Assembly: GCF_026151205.1 (NCBI RefSeq)
Contig: NC_087077.1
Location: 11,878,983 to 11,942,982 of the forward strand
Direction of reading: 5' to 3'
DNA: 64,000 bases
Source of the DNA: Bolinopsis microptera
Taxonomy: Eukaryota > Ctenophora > Tentaculata > Lobata > Bolinopsidae
Positions 1-11,021 of the stretch are shown one piece after another (the first letter of the stretch is position 1; each line of letters begins with the position of its first letter). A program made the translations under genes and the position numbers. The notes under the pieces were generated by a model. That model was not told the origin of the DNA and searched no databases. It saw only the letters and a list, made by a program, of their open reading frames with translations.

Positions 1-97
1 ATTTAGCACGCTCGGTAATAACAAGTCTTAGCAGCATATTTGTTTGAGAGATATCACAAAGTCATCATGAACCAGGCATTTGTGAATATATGGTCTT

Positions 98-547
98 TTG
101 AGTAAAACATTCCACAAGTATTTAAATCAATGTTTTCTTGTCGTCCACCAACCAAAACGGATTAAACGGATTAAACGGATTAAACGGATTAAACGGATTA
201 AACGGATTAAACGGATTAAACGGATTAAACGGATTAAACGATTCAAAAGTCAAATTACAATGGTAATGTCTGACCAGATATTAAAAAAATTAAATTTACC
301 CAAAAGTCATAAAGTATATATATATTTTAGTACCATAGCCTCCTATAATTCCTCACTTAGTAAGCACCTTTCTGTCATTATAGTAGACGCTTTAGTATTT
401 GAGCCTAATATTAGTAAAGCAGACAAAGAAAAGGCTATGGAAGCTAGAGAGGGGTTCTACCAGACCCAATTGAAAACCCTTGAACGGTTTGGGGGTATGA
501 ACACCCTTGATAGTAACCATATACTTTTTAAATCTGCCGGAGCTTAG
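98..547 (+). pseudogene. Retroelement-tail-like ORF with repeat-encoded N-terminus
   Basis: Open frame of 149 codons. Its first third is largely the 9-bp minisatellite, read as Arg-Ile-Lys repeats. The last 95 codons look more like protein, and the segment REGFYQTQLKTLERFGGMN resembles the Arg-Glu...Leu-Lys-Thr...Gly-Met-Asn tail seen at the C-terminus of some reverse-transcriptase or GIY-YIG endonuclease ORFs. No catalytic core is present, and no splice signal links it to a neighbour. Resemblance is by eye only, so this could equally be a chance ORF next to a repeat. Confidence 0.25.
152..241. repeat. 9-bp minisatellite (ATTAAACGG)n
   Basis: About nine near-perfect head-to-tail copies of ATTAAACGG. 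The unit is a multiple of three, so the surrounding frame stays open. It is one of three 9-bp arrays in the window; the others start near 32700 and 42876. Confidence 0.95.
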
Positions 548-823
548 TTTTAGTTTTAGTATATTTTGTAGATTTTATTTAGTTATACCATTATTCCAGA
601 GACGTGCATACTACATTTTTTACTTTAGTATTAATTTTACAGGTTTTTTGTTGTGATTTTAAGTGATTTTCCGAGAATCAGTTATCAATATTTAGATAAG
701 AGATAAGATAAGAGTGCATTTTTAACGGCTTTCAGTTTCTTTTTTAAATTTCAGTTCATCAGATTTTCCCACTGCTTTTAGTTTGTATTTATTCTCAATT
801 GTATATGATTCGTATTTGTTGTA
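548..823. other. AT-rich spacer
   Basis: No coding, RNA or repeat signal seen. It ends at the TA dinucleotide that flanks the first CCTTATCGG element. Confidence 0.6.
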
Positions 824-2491
824 CCTTATCGGACCTTATTTGGACGGACATTAAATGAACGGACATAATTATGAACGGACATTAATATGAACGCTAGAAG
901 GCACTCAAAACCATCAAAAATCCGATTTTTTTTAAAAAACGGTTTTTTATTCCAGAAAATGATTTTTAAAACCATTTTTTATACAGTAAGTAAGAAAAAC
1001 ATTCGTTAAGCAGTAAAAATGTTAAAAGATGTGTACATGATCAGTGTTTAATATCGCATATCATCTTCATCATAAATGGGTTTTCGTGCATGAAATAGTT
1101 CAACGTTAAAAAATTAACCTTTAAAGTTAACCAACGTTGGCCTATAAGTATAAAACGTTTAAGAACTTTTCATTCACAATATAAAATTAAATACAACGTT
1201 AAAACGCTGTTCAATTTTAAACGTTGCTCATATCAATTGGTTAATCTTTTTGGGCGTTGGTGCAGGTGTAATGTTTTTTATCCCAGTTTCAACGTCTTTT
1301 CAGTTTCAACGAGTTAGCTAGAAACTTGATCTCTATTTCCAGACTTTCATAATGATCATTAGGCTTACAACAGCTGGAATAAAAATTAAAATAGGTTAAC
1401 CTTCTTTCTGGCTCACTTGTGGGCTGCTTCAGAAGGCTATACTATATATAACTGTCTAATTGAATAATTGGAAGAGAACTCCATCAGGCCTAGCTGAACC
1501 AAGCGGGGAGCTGATAGTGATACACCTTTCACAAGCAAGAGCCACTTTGGTCTACTTGCTGTGAGGTGTCTCAGCTACGCCTACATGGGTTGGGGGTCCC
1601 CCCTTTTCTTTTCTTTTTGGCTTTGCTGTTTTGTCTGCACTGATCACCATTATTTGGGACTCGACATGATTTAGTGTTTTACAGTGTGGGAGCTTGGGAG
1701 TAAATCGTTTGATACATGTTTCGCGCGCGAAAAGTGGCATGCAACGTATGTCATTGTCAATAACTCTAAGAGGGAATATCTTCGATAAGATTTGCAAGGG
1801 TTTTGCTTGACCGTCCTTTTTCCAATTCCCGCTCTCATTAGCGATTCGTCAAGAGCGCTTTTTCCATGGGATTTATTTTCGTTGACTTACATATTGCGTA
1901 GTCTGAACTCTAATATCATTATGGTAATTTAATTTCCCGAAGCTGCAAGATTTTGCAATTTTTAATTCCCGGGTGCAGATACAGACATAAAATATAATTA
2001 AAGTCGATGTACCAAGCGCTTAAGGGCCTTTGCAATCAATAAATCAATTTTATATTCGAGAAACTCTTTAGTCTCGTCTAATAGTATAAATAGACAATCA
2101 ACAATGTCCTTGGCAACACGATTTACCGTAATATATGTAGAGGCTGGAACAAGTTTGTAATGTTGGCGGGGACTAGCTCATGAACTATGTTGTTGAGTGC
2201 CATAATTTCGTTGACTTTTTCCGCTAAGTGCCCCTTGGAAACATCATATACTAGTAGAGTTTTCTGTGCCTCCGGCAGACCAAGGAGAACCTTTCCGTCG
2301 TTAACTTACGGCACAATAAAGTTCTCATAGTTGTCATATTCTGGACAAAAAGTTCGAATTTTTGAAAACAATTCAACGGACTTTAACTTGGACGGACCTT
2401 AAATGAACGGACTTTATTTGAACGGACATTGAGATGAACGTTAAGGCCTCCAGCGTTCAATTAATGTCCGTCCAAATAAGGTCCGATAAGG
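824..2491 (-). mobile_element. pogo-like DNA transposon remnant, copy A
   Basis: Begins CCTTATCGGACCTTATTTGG and ends with its inverse, directly flanked by TA at 822-823 and 2492-2493 as expected of pogo/Tc1-mariner-type insertion. The transposase remnant lies on the minus strand. About 2100-2240 encodes the family's QPLD...VNR region (seen better in copies D and E), but the rest of the gene is missing. About 1102-2098 is unrelated sequence inserted or substituted in the body. Beside each terminus are several short direct copies of (A/G)TGTCCGTYCAA and a hairpin around GAACGCT...AGCGTTC. Not autonomous. Confidence 0.85.
1102..2098. other. Foreign segment inside copy A
   Basis: Sister copies run straight from the GTGCATGAAATAGTCCATG region into transposase sequence; copy A instead carries about 1 kb of unrelated DNA. 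Its first 220 bases hold many AACGTT or AACGTTG motifs, a subterminal-array look like that of the other elements here. A minus-strand frame at 1552-1797 is open for 81 codons without recognisable domains. No clean target duplication was found, so its limits are approximate. Confidence 0.45.
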
Positions 2492-3098
2492 TATTTCTTA
2501 TTCCTGTCATCTTCAACATTGAATTAGAATGTTTTGAACTTAAATGTACCTGCTGAACTACTTTCGATGAGTCTTAATGCCTGGAAAACAATAAAGGGGA
2601 TATAATCGTACAGGGGGTAAATAGTGTTGTGAATAAAAGGGCGACGGTAATGCTTGCCAGCATTGTGATATATACTTCACGACAATCTGTTGTAAAACAG
2701 GGGTTCCAGAAAACCCACTTCCCGATACTCCTGAAACATGAAATTTTTTTTACAGTCGATTTGGACAAGGTCTAGACGCCCTGCAAAGTTTCATATCTCT
2801 AACTCAATTTTAACATGGTTTTTAAGGCACCTGAATATGGCGATTTTGGGTTTTTTACCTAATTTCGTATAACATGCTGGCGCGTATTTTGCGCAAATTT
2901 CTTAAAAACCTCCACATAACTATTTCTTATTCCTGTCATCTTTAACATTGAATTAGAATGTTTTGAACTTAAATATGCCTGCTGAACTACTTTCGATGAG
3001 TCTTAATGCCTGGAAAACAATAAAGGGGATATACTAGTATAGGGGGTAAATAGTATTGTGAATATAAGGGCGACGGTAATGCTTGCCAGCATTGTGAT
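2492..3098. repeat. 178-bp direct repeat pair (2492-2669 and 2921-3098)
   Basis: Two copies at a constant offset of 429 bases with only scattered substitutions. Each begins TATTTCTTATTCCTGTCATC and ends GCTTGCCAGCATTGTGAT. The first copy starts at the TA that closes transposon copy A. About 250 bases of other sequence separate them. No coding content recognised. Confidence 0.9.
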
Positions 3099-3901
3099 CA
3101 AGTTTTCTTGGAAACGCGTAGCTCCAGTATAGACATGGGTTTAAGTATAAGTATAAATTACAAGTCATTATCAGGGTACCATACCAACTACCACATAACG
3201 ATTGAGAAATTTAATTATATCTCCCCACGAATTTTACCTGGGGACCTCTCTGTTCATAAACAGATTGAATATATATTGGAATAACAATTGATAGGCCGAG
3301 CGCCGCCCAGTAACAAGAATTTTGATAGAATTAATTTGTTTATAATAATATGCTCTCACGTACCACAATTAGAAAGTTTATTATTTTACTCTTAGTTCCC
3401 AAAAATTATTTCGACAAACATTTTGGCGGCCCTCTCGTAAATTAATGGCACATATAAATGTTTGCATTGCATTGACACTATACAATATACATGTAGTTAA
3501 ACTTAAATTATTTCATGTTCAATTCCATTGGAAATAGTTTTCAACCAAAACCCAAAATTGGGTAATAATATAAAGTGCATGGAACATAACAAAAGTTTCC
3601 TTTTTCCAAATAAAAGGAAATGATATCAAATTAAATTACCGTTTCTGTACTAAACGCGAAATGTTGCCGAGAATGAAATCGGCCGTGAATGAATCAGAAT
3701 AAGAAAAGCGGACGACCAATATAAATTGAAGTTTTGTTTTTCACATTATCTGGCATCCTGAGGATAGAAATAGCCGCAGAGATATATGTTTATCTTAGAA
3801 ACATAGTATGTCCACAGGCTGGGTTATCGTCAAGGGAAGCATTACCTTACCGTAGATGTTTACTTAACGGCTAGGAAAGATTCATAGATTCCTCTACTGG
3901 G
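3099..3901. other. Gene-free spacer with an element remnant near 3385-3465
   Basis: Mostly featureless AT-rich DNA. Around 3388 the sequence TTAGTTCCCAAAAATTATTT followed by a GGCGGCCCTCTCG stretch resembles the end of the element at 30615-31821, so a decayed terminus of that family probably sits here. No gene seen. Confidence 0.4.
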
Positions 3902-5737
3902 TTAACTTCCGGTTACCTGATTTAGATTTGTATGAAGTCGTGACCCCCATACCATTGTCGTGACCCTCATAACATCATGTCGTGACCCCCATACCATTGT
4001 CGGTCCACTTAGTGTCGGGGTGCAAACGTGAGGTAAAGTAAGATCATTTCCAGAAATTCCAGAAATCCTCCATAAATTTCAGAATGTTTAAGGGCTGTTC
4101 CACACCAATTATACAGTCATAAAATATTTCTTGTTTCATTGAATCATTCAGTCGGCTAAGCTAATTTATCATTCGATCCCACCGCCAGCTCATTTTTGGA
4201 CTTGGGTCTTATTTTCAATTTTCAATTTTCTTCGTCCATCAAATTTTCCTGAACGTCACTTATTATATTATTGACTTTTTCCGCCAAGTGACCCTTGAAA
4301 ACATCATATACTAGTAGAGTTTTCTGTGCCTCCAGCTGACCAATTAAAGGAGAACCTTTCCGTCGTTAACTTACGGCACAATAAAGTTCTCATAGTTGTC
4401 ATATTCTGGACAAAAAGTTCAAAGTGGACAAATTTTTGAAAAAAATTTCAACGGACTTTAACTTGGACGGACATTAATTGAACGGACTTTATTTGAACGG
4501 ACATTAAAATGAACGCTAGGGCCTCCAGCGTTCAAGTAATGTCCGTCCAAATAAGGTCCGATAAGGTAGTTACTTTAATGATATAATTTCTCAGAATTGA
4601 TGTAAATAAATGATGCAAAGACTTTCGACGATCTAATCACAACCGCTTTCTTTTATTGTGTAGAAGTCCAGCCATGAAATATATATATATACAATGAACC
4701 CCGTAAATCTTATGAGTGAGATTCAAAATACTTAATAATTTAAATGAACTTATCTGAAAGTGTTCCGAGTCATAGACTATAATTTGGCAATATTGTTAAT
4801 GTTAGGAATTTGTTTGGAGGACGCTTAAGGGAATCTTCGTTCATGAGCTTTGGTAAGGAACCTTCCTAGGTCTCCGATGGTTGTAGGGTGTGCGAAGATC
4901 TGTCCAATGTCAGAGAAGAGTATTGTTTTACTTTGTTGGGACAAACAGTGGCGGAGATCTTCATAGAGAGGGCAAGTACGCAATACATGAAGTTCATCTT
5001 CGATGATTGGATCAGGGAAAGGAAGCTCTAGAAGAAGATCGAGTGACTCCACATTTGTAGTAGAACAGTGTTTGCATGCCCTATTCGAAAGTTTATGTCG
5101 ATGCATGCCGTGTCTTCCAGTTTCGATGTTGTATTGATGCGAGCTTGTTCTGAGTTGCGCAAGTCTCCTAGTCTGCTGTGGCCGTAGGTTGATCGACAGG
5201 TATGTTTCGCAACCGAAGCTTGCCTTGATGAGGTCGTAGAATCCTAGTTTTCTGTTGAGTTTTCGCTCTTTGTTCCATTGTTGAACGAAAAGGGTTTTCA
5301 TAGCCTCGCTGATTTTGAGCGGGTTTGAAATATCACTTCCTCCTATCAGTTGTTTCACTGTGTTCTTGGTGGATTCCAGCCGGGAGAGTCCCTCCAACCT
5401 CCCGAGGTAGCTATAGACTTGGGACGTAAGCTCGATGGCAAGCGGGTATCTTCCAGTGTCACCCCACACAGCGGTGTTTGAGGTCGATTTGTTGACATTC
5501 ATAGTCCATTTCATAAATGATAGGTGAACTTTCTCCAGGGGGTCTTTTGCTGTATCCTGAGTAGCCGGATAACTCCCCGTAGCAAAGATAGACATGAAAT
5601 TTGTCATGGGAAGCCAGATCTGACACCCGTAGGATAGAACAGGAACAATCAGAGTGTCGAAAAGCTTAAACACAGTTGTCTTCCGGAGGTATCGAAGGTC
5701 AAGCATACTCTTGAGAGAGAAGTAGCTCCGGAGCCCT
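3902..5737. repeat. Tandem duplication, unit 1 (1,836 bp)
   Basis: The segment recurs immediately downstream at 5738-7573 with no mismatch in the parts I compared and a constant offset of 1,836. The unit contains a set of short GTCGTGACCCCCATACCATT repeats (about 3936-4005), one end of a CCTTATCGG element, and the 3' half of a LINE on the minus strand. The junction at 5737/5738 shares two or three T bases (microhomology). Either a very recent duplication or an assembly duplication. Confidence 0.95.
4268..4566 (-). mobile_element. pogo-like element, terminus only (copy B)
   Basis: Ends in the inverse of CCTTATCGGACCTTATTTGG, followed by TA at 4567-4568, with the subterminal GTCCGTTCAA-type motif array and the tail of the transposase region. 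The other end is lost near 4268, where similarity to copy E stops. The LINE 3' end abuts this terminus. Confidence 0.75.
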
Positions 5738-5739
5738 TT
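4825..5739 (-). pseudogene. LINE ORF2 C-terminal fragment (duplicated)
   Basis: The readable frame at 4825-5706 is residue-for-residue the C-terminal 293 residues of the longer LINE ORF at 6661-8237. It contains the post-RT region and the CKHC...H...C zinc-knuckle-like tail but no reverse-transcriptase catalytic motifs. It is cut at its 5' side by the duplication junction, so it is a dead copy. Confidence 0.85.
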
Positions 5740-7573
5740 AACTTCCGGTTACCTGATTTAGATTTGTATGAAGTCGTGACCCCCATACCATTGTCGTGAC
5801 CCTCATAACATCATGTCGTGACCCCCATACCATTGTCGGTCCACTTAGTGTCGGGGTGCAAACGTGAGGTAAAGTAAGATCATTTCCAGAAATTCCAGAA
5901 ATCCTCCATAAATTTCAGAATGTTTAAGGGCTGTTCCACACCAATTATACAGTCATAAAATATTTCTTGTTTCATTGAATCATTCAGTCGGCTAAGCTAA
6001 TTTATCATTCGATCCCACCGCCAGCTCATTTTTGGACTTGGGTCTTATTTTCAATTTTCAATTTTCTTCGTCCATCAAATTTTCCTGAACGTCACTTATT
6101 ATATTATTGACTTTTTCCGCCAAGTGACCCTTGAAAACATCATATACTAGTAGAGTTTTCTGTGCCTCCAGCTGACCAATTAAAGGAGAACCTTTCCGTC
6201 GTTAACTTACGGCACAATAAAGTTCTCATAGTTGTCATATTCTGGACAAAAAGTTCAAAGTGGACAAATTTTTGAAAAAAATTTCAACGGACTTTAACTT
6301 GGACGGACATTAATTGAACGGACTTTATTTGAACGGACATTAAAATGAACGCTAGGGCCTCCAGCGTTCAAGTAATGTCCGTCCAAATAAGGTCCGATAA
6401 GGTAGTTACTTTAATGATATAATTTCTCAGAATTGATGTAAATAAATGATGCAAAGACTTTCGACGATCTAATCACAACCGCTTTCTTTTATTGTGTAGA
6501 AGTCCAGCCATGAAATATATATATATACAATGAACCCCGTAAATCTTATGAGTGAGATTCAAAATACTTAATAATTTAAATGAACTTATCTGAAAGTGTT
6601 CCGAGTCATAGACTATAATTTGGCAATATTGTTAATGTTAGGAATTTGTTTGGAGGACGCTTAAGGGAATCTTCGTTCATGAGCTTTGGTAAGGAACCTT
6701 CCTAGGTCTCCGATGGTTGTAGGGTGTGCGAAGATCTGTCCAATGTCAGAGAAGAGTATTGTTTTACTTTGTTGGGACAAACAGTGGCGGAGATCTTCAT
6801 AGAGAGGGCAAGTACGCAATACATGAAGTTCATCTTCGATGATTGGATCAGGGAAAGGAAGCTCTAGAAGAAGATCGAGTGACTCCACATTTGTAGTAGA
6901 ACAGTGTTTGCATGCCCTATTCGAAAGTTTATGTCGATGCATGCCGTGTCTTCCAGTTTCGATGTTGTATTGATGCGAGCTTGTTCTGAGTTGCGCAAGT
7001 CTCCTAGTCTGCTGTGGCCGTAGGTTGATCGACAGGTATGTTTCGCAACCGAAGCTTGCCTTGATGAGGTCGTAGAATCCTAGTTTTCTGTTGAGTTTTC
7101 GCTCTTTGTTCCATTGTTGAACGAAAAGGGTTTTCATAGCCTCGCTGATTTTGAGCGGGTTTGAAATATCACTTCCTCCTATCAGTTGTTTCACTGTGTT
7201 CTTGGTGGATTCCAGCCGGGAGAGTCCCTCCAACCTCCCGAGGTAGCTATAGACTTGGGACGTAAGCTCGATGGCAAGCGGGTATCTTCCAGTGTCACCC
7301 CACACAGCGGTGTTTGAGGTCGATTTGTTGACATTCATAGTCCATTTCATAAATGATAGGTGAACTTTCTCCAGGGGGTCTTTTGCTGTATCCTGAGTAG
7401 CCGGATAACTCCCCGTAGCAAAGATAGACATGAAATTTGTCATGGGAAGCCAGATCTGACACCCGTAGGATAGAACAGGAACAATCAGAGTGTCGAAAAG
7501 CTTAAACACAGTTGTCTTCCGGAGGTATCGAAGGTCAAGCATACTCTTGAGAGAGAAGTAGCTCCGGAGCCCT
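5738..7573. repeat. Tandem duplication, unit 2 (1,836 bp)
   Basis: Second copy of the unit. Here the LINE continues past the unit boundary to about 8237. This copy therefore keeps the older, uninterrupted context on its right side, while unit 1 breaks off at the junction. Confidence 0.95.
6104..6402 (-). mobile_element. pogo-like element, terminus only (duplicate of copy B)
   Basis: Same sequence as the terminus at 4268-4566, shifted by exactly 1,836 bases, so it was copied by the tandem duplication and not by transposition. Confidence 0.8.
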
Positions 7574-8237
7574 TTTTGTCTAAGCTTTATCTGAGCAAGT
7601 TTTAATGATCCCGTGAGTGTGAACGTAATTCCAAGATATGTGTACTCACGCACTGATGGCAAGGTCATTTCCCCGTAGACAAAATTAGTACTGTCCTTGA
7701 GCACCCGTCCTGCCCGGTTAAACACCATAATTGCTGTTTTTGATATGTTAACCGATAACCCCCACTCTTGACAGTAGGTGTGTAAAACTTCTAACATTCT
7801 TTGAAGACTCTCTTGATCGAGAGCCAACAGAATCAGGTCATCGGCCCAGAGGAGGTGGGTTACTCTAGTACTTTTCAGTAACGGTACTTCGACATTTTCC
7901 ATAGAATTAAGGTCTTCTGATAGTTGGTGTATGAAGCATTTGAAGAGTTCTGGAGACATGGGGTGTCCTTGTTCAGTCCCGCAAAGAACATCGATCTTTT
8001 CAGAGAGCTTGTTCAAGAGCTTGATTTTTGCTTTGGAGTTTGTGTACATGAACTCCATGCAACCAAAGAATCTTCCTTTGATGCCTAGTTTCCAGAGTTT
8101 GTACAAGAGTGCCTCCCGGCAGACTGTATCAAACGCTTTGGCGTAGTCAACAAAACAGGAGAACAATCTGCCTTTAGATTGTTGAGCTGTTTTAAAGGGA
8201 CCGTTATATGTTTCCGGCCTCCGGGTAAAACTGTGTA
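6661..8237 (-). pseudogene. 5'-truncated non-LTR retrotransposon (LINE) reverse transcriptase
   Basis: Minus-strand frame of about 525 codons, open from an upstream TGA near 8238. RT motifs are visible in order: FVDYAKAFD (motif A aspartate), GTEQGHPMSPELF (motif B), HLLWADDLILLA (motif C, WADD in place of the usual YADD) and GLSVNISKT. A C-terminal CKHC...H...C knuckle follows. The endonuclease and the N-terminal part of the RT are missing, so it is a typical 5'-truncated insertion, yet the remaining frame has no stop codon, which suggests moderate age or recent arrival. No ATG fits the start; the frame simply emerges from truncated sequence. Confidence 0.85.
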
Positions 8238-8239
8238 AG

Positions 8240-8714
8240 GTGTAACTGTTTCACAGTTGTTTTAAATGGAAGGGTTTATTTCAATTTACACATTTGAGTG
8301 TAAGATTGGTTGACTGACAAACCAACTGTCCGTTTGGAGCCGTCCGCTAACCTCTGCACCTGACTGTCAGCCAAGCCTGTGGTTGGTCCTCACGGCCACA
8401 GGGTGACTGCTAGCGGAGTGCTCATTGGCGAGACTGCGTGTCACGTGGTGCAAGCAGATGCGTGTACCGTCACGCATCCTAGCGTGACAGGATTTTGAGA
8501 TTATACCCGGAGAGCCAGAAGCGGAGAGCTCACTTCTAGTTGCCCCTTAATCCGATTTGCCCCTTGGATCCGATTTGTCGATAGCCAGTTTGACTGAGCA
8601 CTATCTCCTGTGATTAGACACGTCGAGTGATCTATATTCACGTCAATCGTTTGGCATGGAGCGAACGAAGGAGTTTTATCTGTTGACGTTCACTTTGTAT
8701 TACTTTTCTATTTA
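8240..8714. other. Gene-free spacer
   Basis: Slightly GC-richer than its surroundings, containing one CACGTG. Possibly the 5' flank or untranslated part of the adjacent LINE, but no protein frame or terminal repeat is visible. Confidence 0.5.
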
Positions 8715-9035
8715 CCTTATCGGACCTTATTTGGACGGACATTTAATAAACGGACATAATTATGAACGGACATTAACAATTAATATGAACGCTAGAAGGC
8801 ATTCAAAACCATCAAAAATCCGAATTTTTCCCCATTTTTATTTAAGTTTTTTATCACAGCAAATTATTTTTAAATCCGTTTTTTATACAGTAAGTAAGAA
8901 AAGCAGTCGTTAAGCATGAGTAAAAATATGTGTACATTACATGATCAGTGTCTACTGTCTAATATCACATATCATCTTTATCATCAAATGGGTTTTCGTG
9001 CATTACATAAAATAGTCCATGCTTAAAGCATCAAT
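8715..9035 (-). mobile_element. pogo-like element, terminus only (copy G)
   Basis: Starts CCTTATCGGACCTTATTTGG after TA at 8713-8714, followed by the subterminal motif array and the region encoding the transposase C-terminus (FMHENPFDEDD-type end) on the minus strand. Similarity to copies D and E stops near 9035 and no matching right end follows. A truncated copy. Confidence 0.75.
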
Positions 9036-9849
9036 GAAAACGATGCGATGGTACACACATTTTGAAAATCCGAGCAAGTTTAATTTTATCGTGCACCTCC
9101 TAGTACATAGTACTACTACTAGTAGTAGTACGTGTATAACTTTACCATTATCCAAAGAATCTCAATGAGGGGCATAAAACGAACTCGCACATATCATGTC
9201 ATGTTCTATTTGCTAATGCTATTGTAACACAGCTCTCCCCATCGCTTACTCAGTTAACTGTAGATAATATGAATCGTTAACTTAACGGTCTGGAGGTCAG
9301 AAAAACAATAAATTAGTTTAACTTTGATGAGTTTCAACTGTTGGTTTATTAATTAATAGGATAAACATTGAGACTTGAGTCTAACGTTGCATCACATCAA
9401 CGTTTGAGCTGGCGACTAAGCATATTACATTGTTAATATTAATAATAGTCTAATTCTATCGTCTATCGATCATGGTCCTTAGTTGCATTAGCCACGGTTA
9501 GAAATTATACATTATACATGCTGCCTTGATGATAATAAGGCGACGCGATTTCAATCTGTTGGGGGTATTGCGCCAAATTGGACCAAGCGCGACAAGTTAA
9601 TCATTATCACATTTTACCCTTTCTCGTTCGATGAATCAAGCTTTTGCCTCTGACTGAAAGTGAATCAAGTTTCATTAGGGGTCCGATTCCGAACTCTACG
9701 GTTATGACGCCCCAAAAACAGGGCTGTACGGTGTGGAGACGTGAAAAACAGGATTCTACGGCGGCAACAACAATAACATTTTTTCCAAATTTCGAAAAAA
9801 TCAAACCTAATTTTATATACTCCGTACAAAGACGTAACAGATCAACCTA
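9036..9849. other. Gene-free spacer with a 22-bp perfect palindrome
   Basis: No gene recognised. At 9110-9131 lies GTACTACTACTAGTAGTAGTAC preceded by another GTAC, a perfect 22-bp palindrome of TAC/GTA trinucleotides. The overlapping short frames at 9607-9883 show no domain or splice context. Confidence 0.6.
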
Positions 9850-10886
9850 CCTTATCGGACTTTATTTGGACGACATTAATTGAACGATGGAGGCCCTAAC
9901 GTTAATATCTTAATGTCCATTCAAATTAAGTCCGTTCATTTAAGGTCTGTTCAAGTTTAAGTCCGTTGAATTTTTTTCAAAAATGTTTCCACTTCGAAAT
10001 TTTTGTCCAGAATTCTGGCAACTATGATAACTTTATTGTGCCGTAAGTTAACGACGGAAAGGTCCTCCTTGGTCTGCGGAAGGCACAGAAAATTATACTA
10101 GTATATCAATATGATATTTTCAAGGGTCACTTGGCGGAAAAAGTCAACGAGTCGAAATTATGGCACTCAACAACATAGTTAATGAGCTAGTCCCCGCAAA
10201 CATATGACAAACTTGTTCCAGCCTCTAGATATATTGGCTCTTACTAAATCGCTCGCCCAAAAATTTCACGTGACTTTGGTTTTTTTGGTTTTGCAGCCGT
10301 ACAAAACGGTTTTACATAAACCCTAATCCCAACCCTAACCCTAACCATAACCCCGAAGCTATCCATAATCTTAACCACAACCCTTACCCTAACCCGAGCC
10401 CTAAATAATCGAATTCACGTTTTACTAGCCTGTCACGTGACCAAAACGGTTTTTTGCCCATAACTGTCCAGGGAAGCATTTTAACCCTACGTCATGGGGG
10501 GTGATTCGGAATCAGCGTCCAAAAATAGACTGATTTCGATCAATTCCATGCCTAAAGGGCCTTTTCACAAGAATTGTCTTAAAATTTGGGCGAGCGATTT
10601 AGTAGGAGCGAGATATATTACAGTAAATCGTTGCCAAGGACATTGTCCGACGTTGTTATAGTTCATATATTTACTGAGGGGAGGTAATGAAACAGTGCTA
10701 GGAAAGCTCCACTTGATGTTAAGGTTAACCTAAAGTTGTCTAAGATAAAAACCACTTCACACCGAATGGCTTGTAAAAGTTATCACTGAAATGCAGGACC
10801 GGGGTAGTACTAGTTTGATTTTTTTAAAAGGTTTCCATAAACGTAGAAATCACTGATGCTTTAAGCATGGACTATTTCATACAGTG
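9850..10886 (+). mobile_element. pogo-like element, copy C, interrupted by a nested element
   Basis: Starts CCTTATCGG after TA (9848-9849) with its subterminal motifs degraded. It carries transposase remnants on the plus strand (LNNIVNELVPA region near 10160) and the C-terminal coding tail near 10860. A 375-bp element is inserted at 10236-10610. The right terminus is missing; similarity ends about 10886. Confidence 0.75.
10236..10610. mobile_element. Nested 375-bp MITE with 9-bp target duplication
   Basis: Inserted in the transposase remnant of copy C. The duplicated target AGATATATT is at 10227-10235 and 10611-10619. The termini are imperfect inverted repeats, sharing CTACTAAATCGCTCGCCCAAA on the inverted right end against TTACTAAATCGCTCGCCCAAA on the left. 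Inside are several CCCTAA/CCCTAACC telomere-like runs (10318-10400). A 9-bp duplication fits Mutator-like non-autonomous elements better than hAT (8 bp), but the class is an inference. Confidence 0.8.
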
Positions 10887-11021
10887 TTATACATGCTTAT
10901 GTATAACATTTTGAACTTGTTACTTTATTCATTCTGCTGCCTTATTCCTTTATTCATTCTCCAGTTTAGCAAAGAATTTCCATTAAGGCACCTGTACAGC
11001 AGGGTGTTTGGATGATAATTA

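Noticed and set aside
159-241. CRISPR-like array of short repeats
   Set aside because: The 9-bp units are contiguous without unique spacers, and the genome is eukaryotic.
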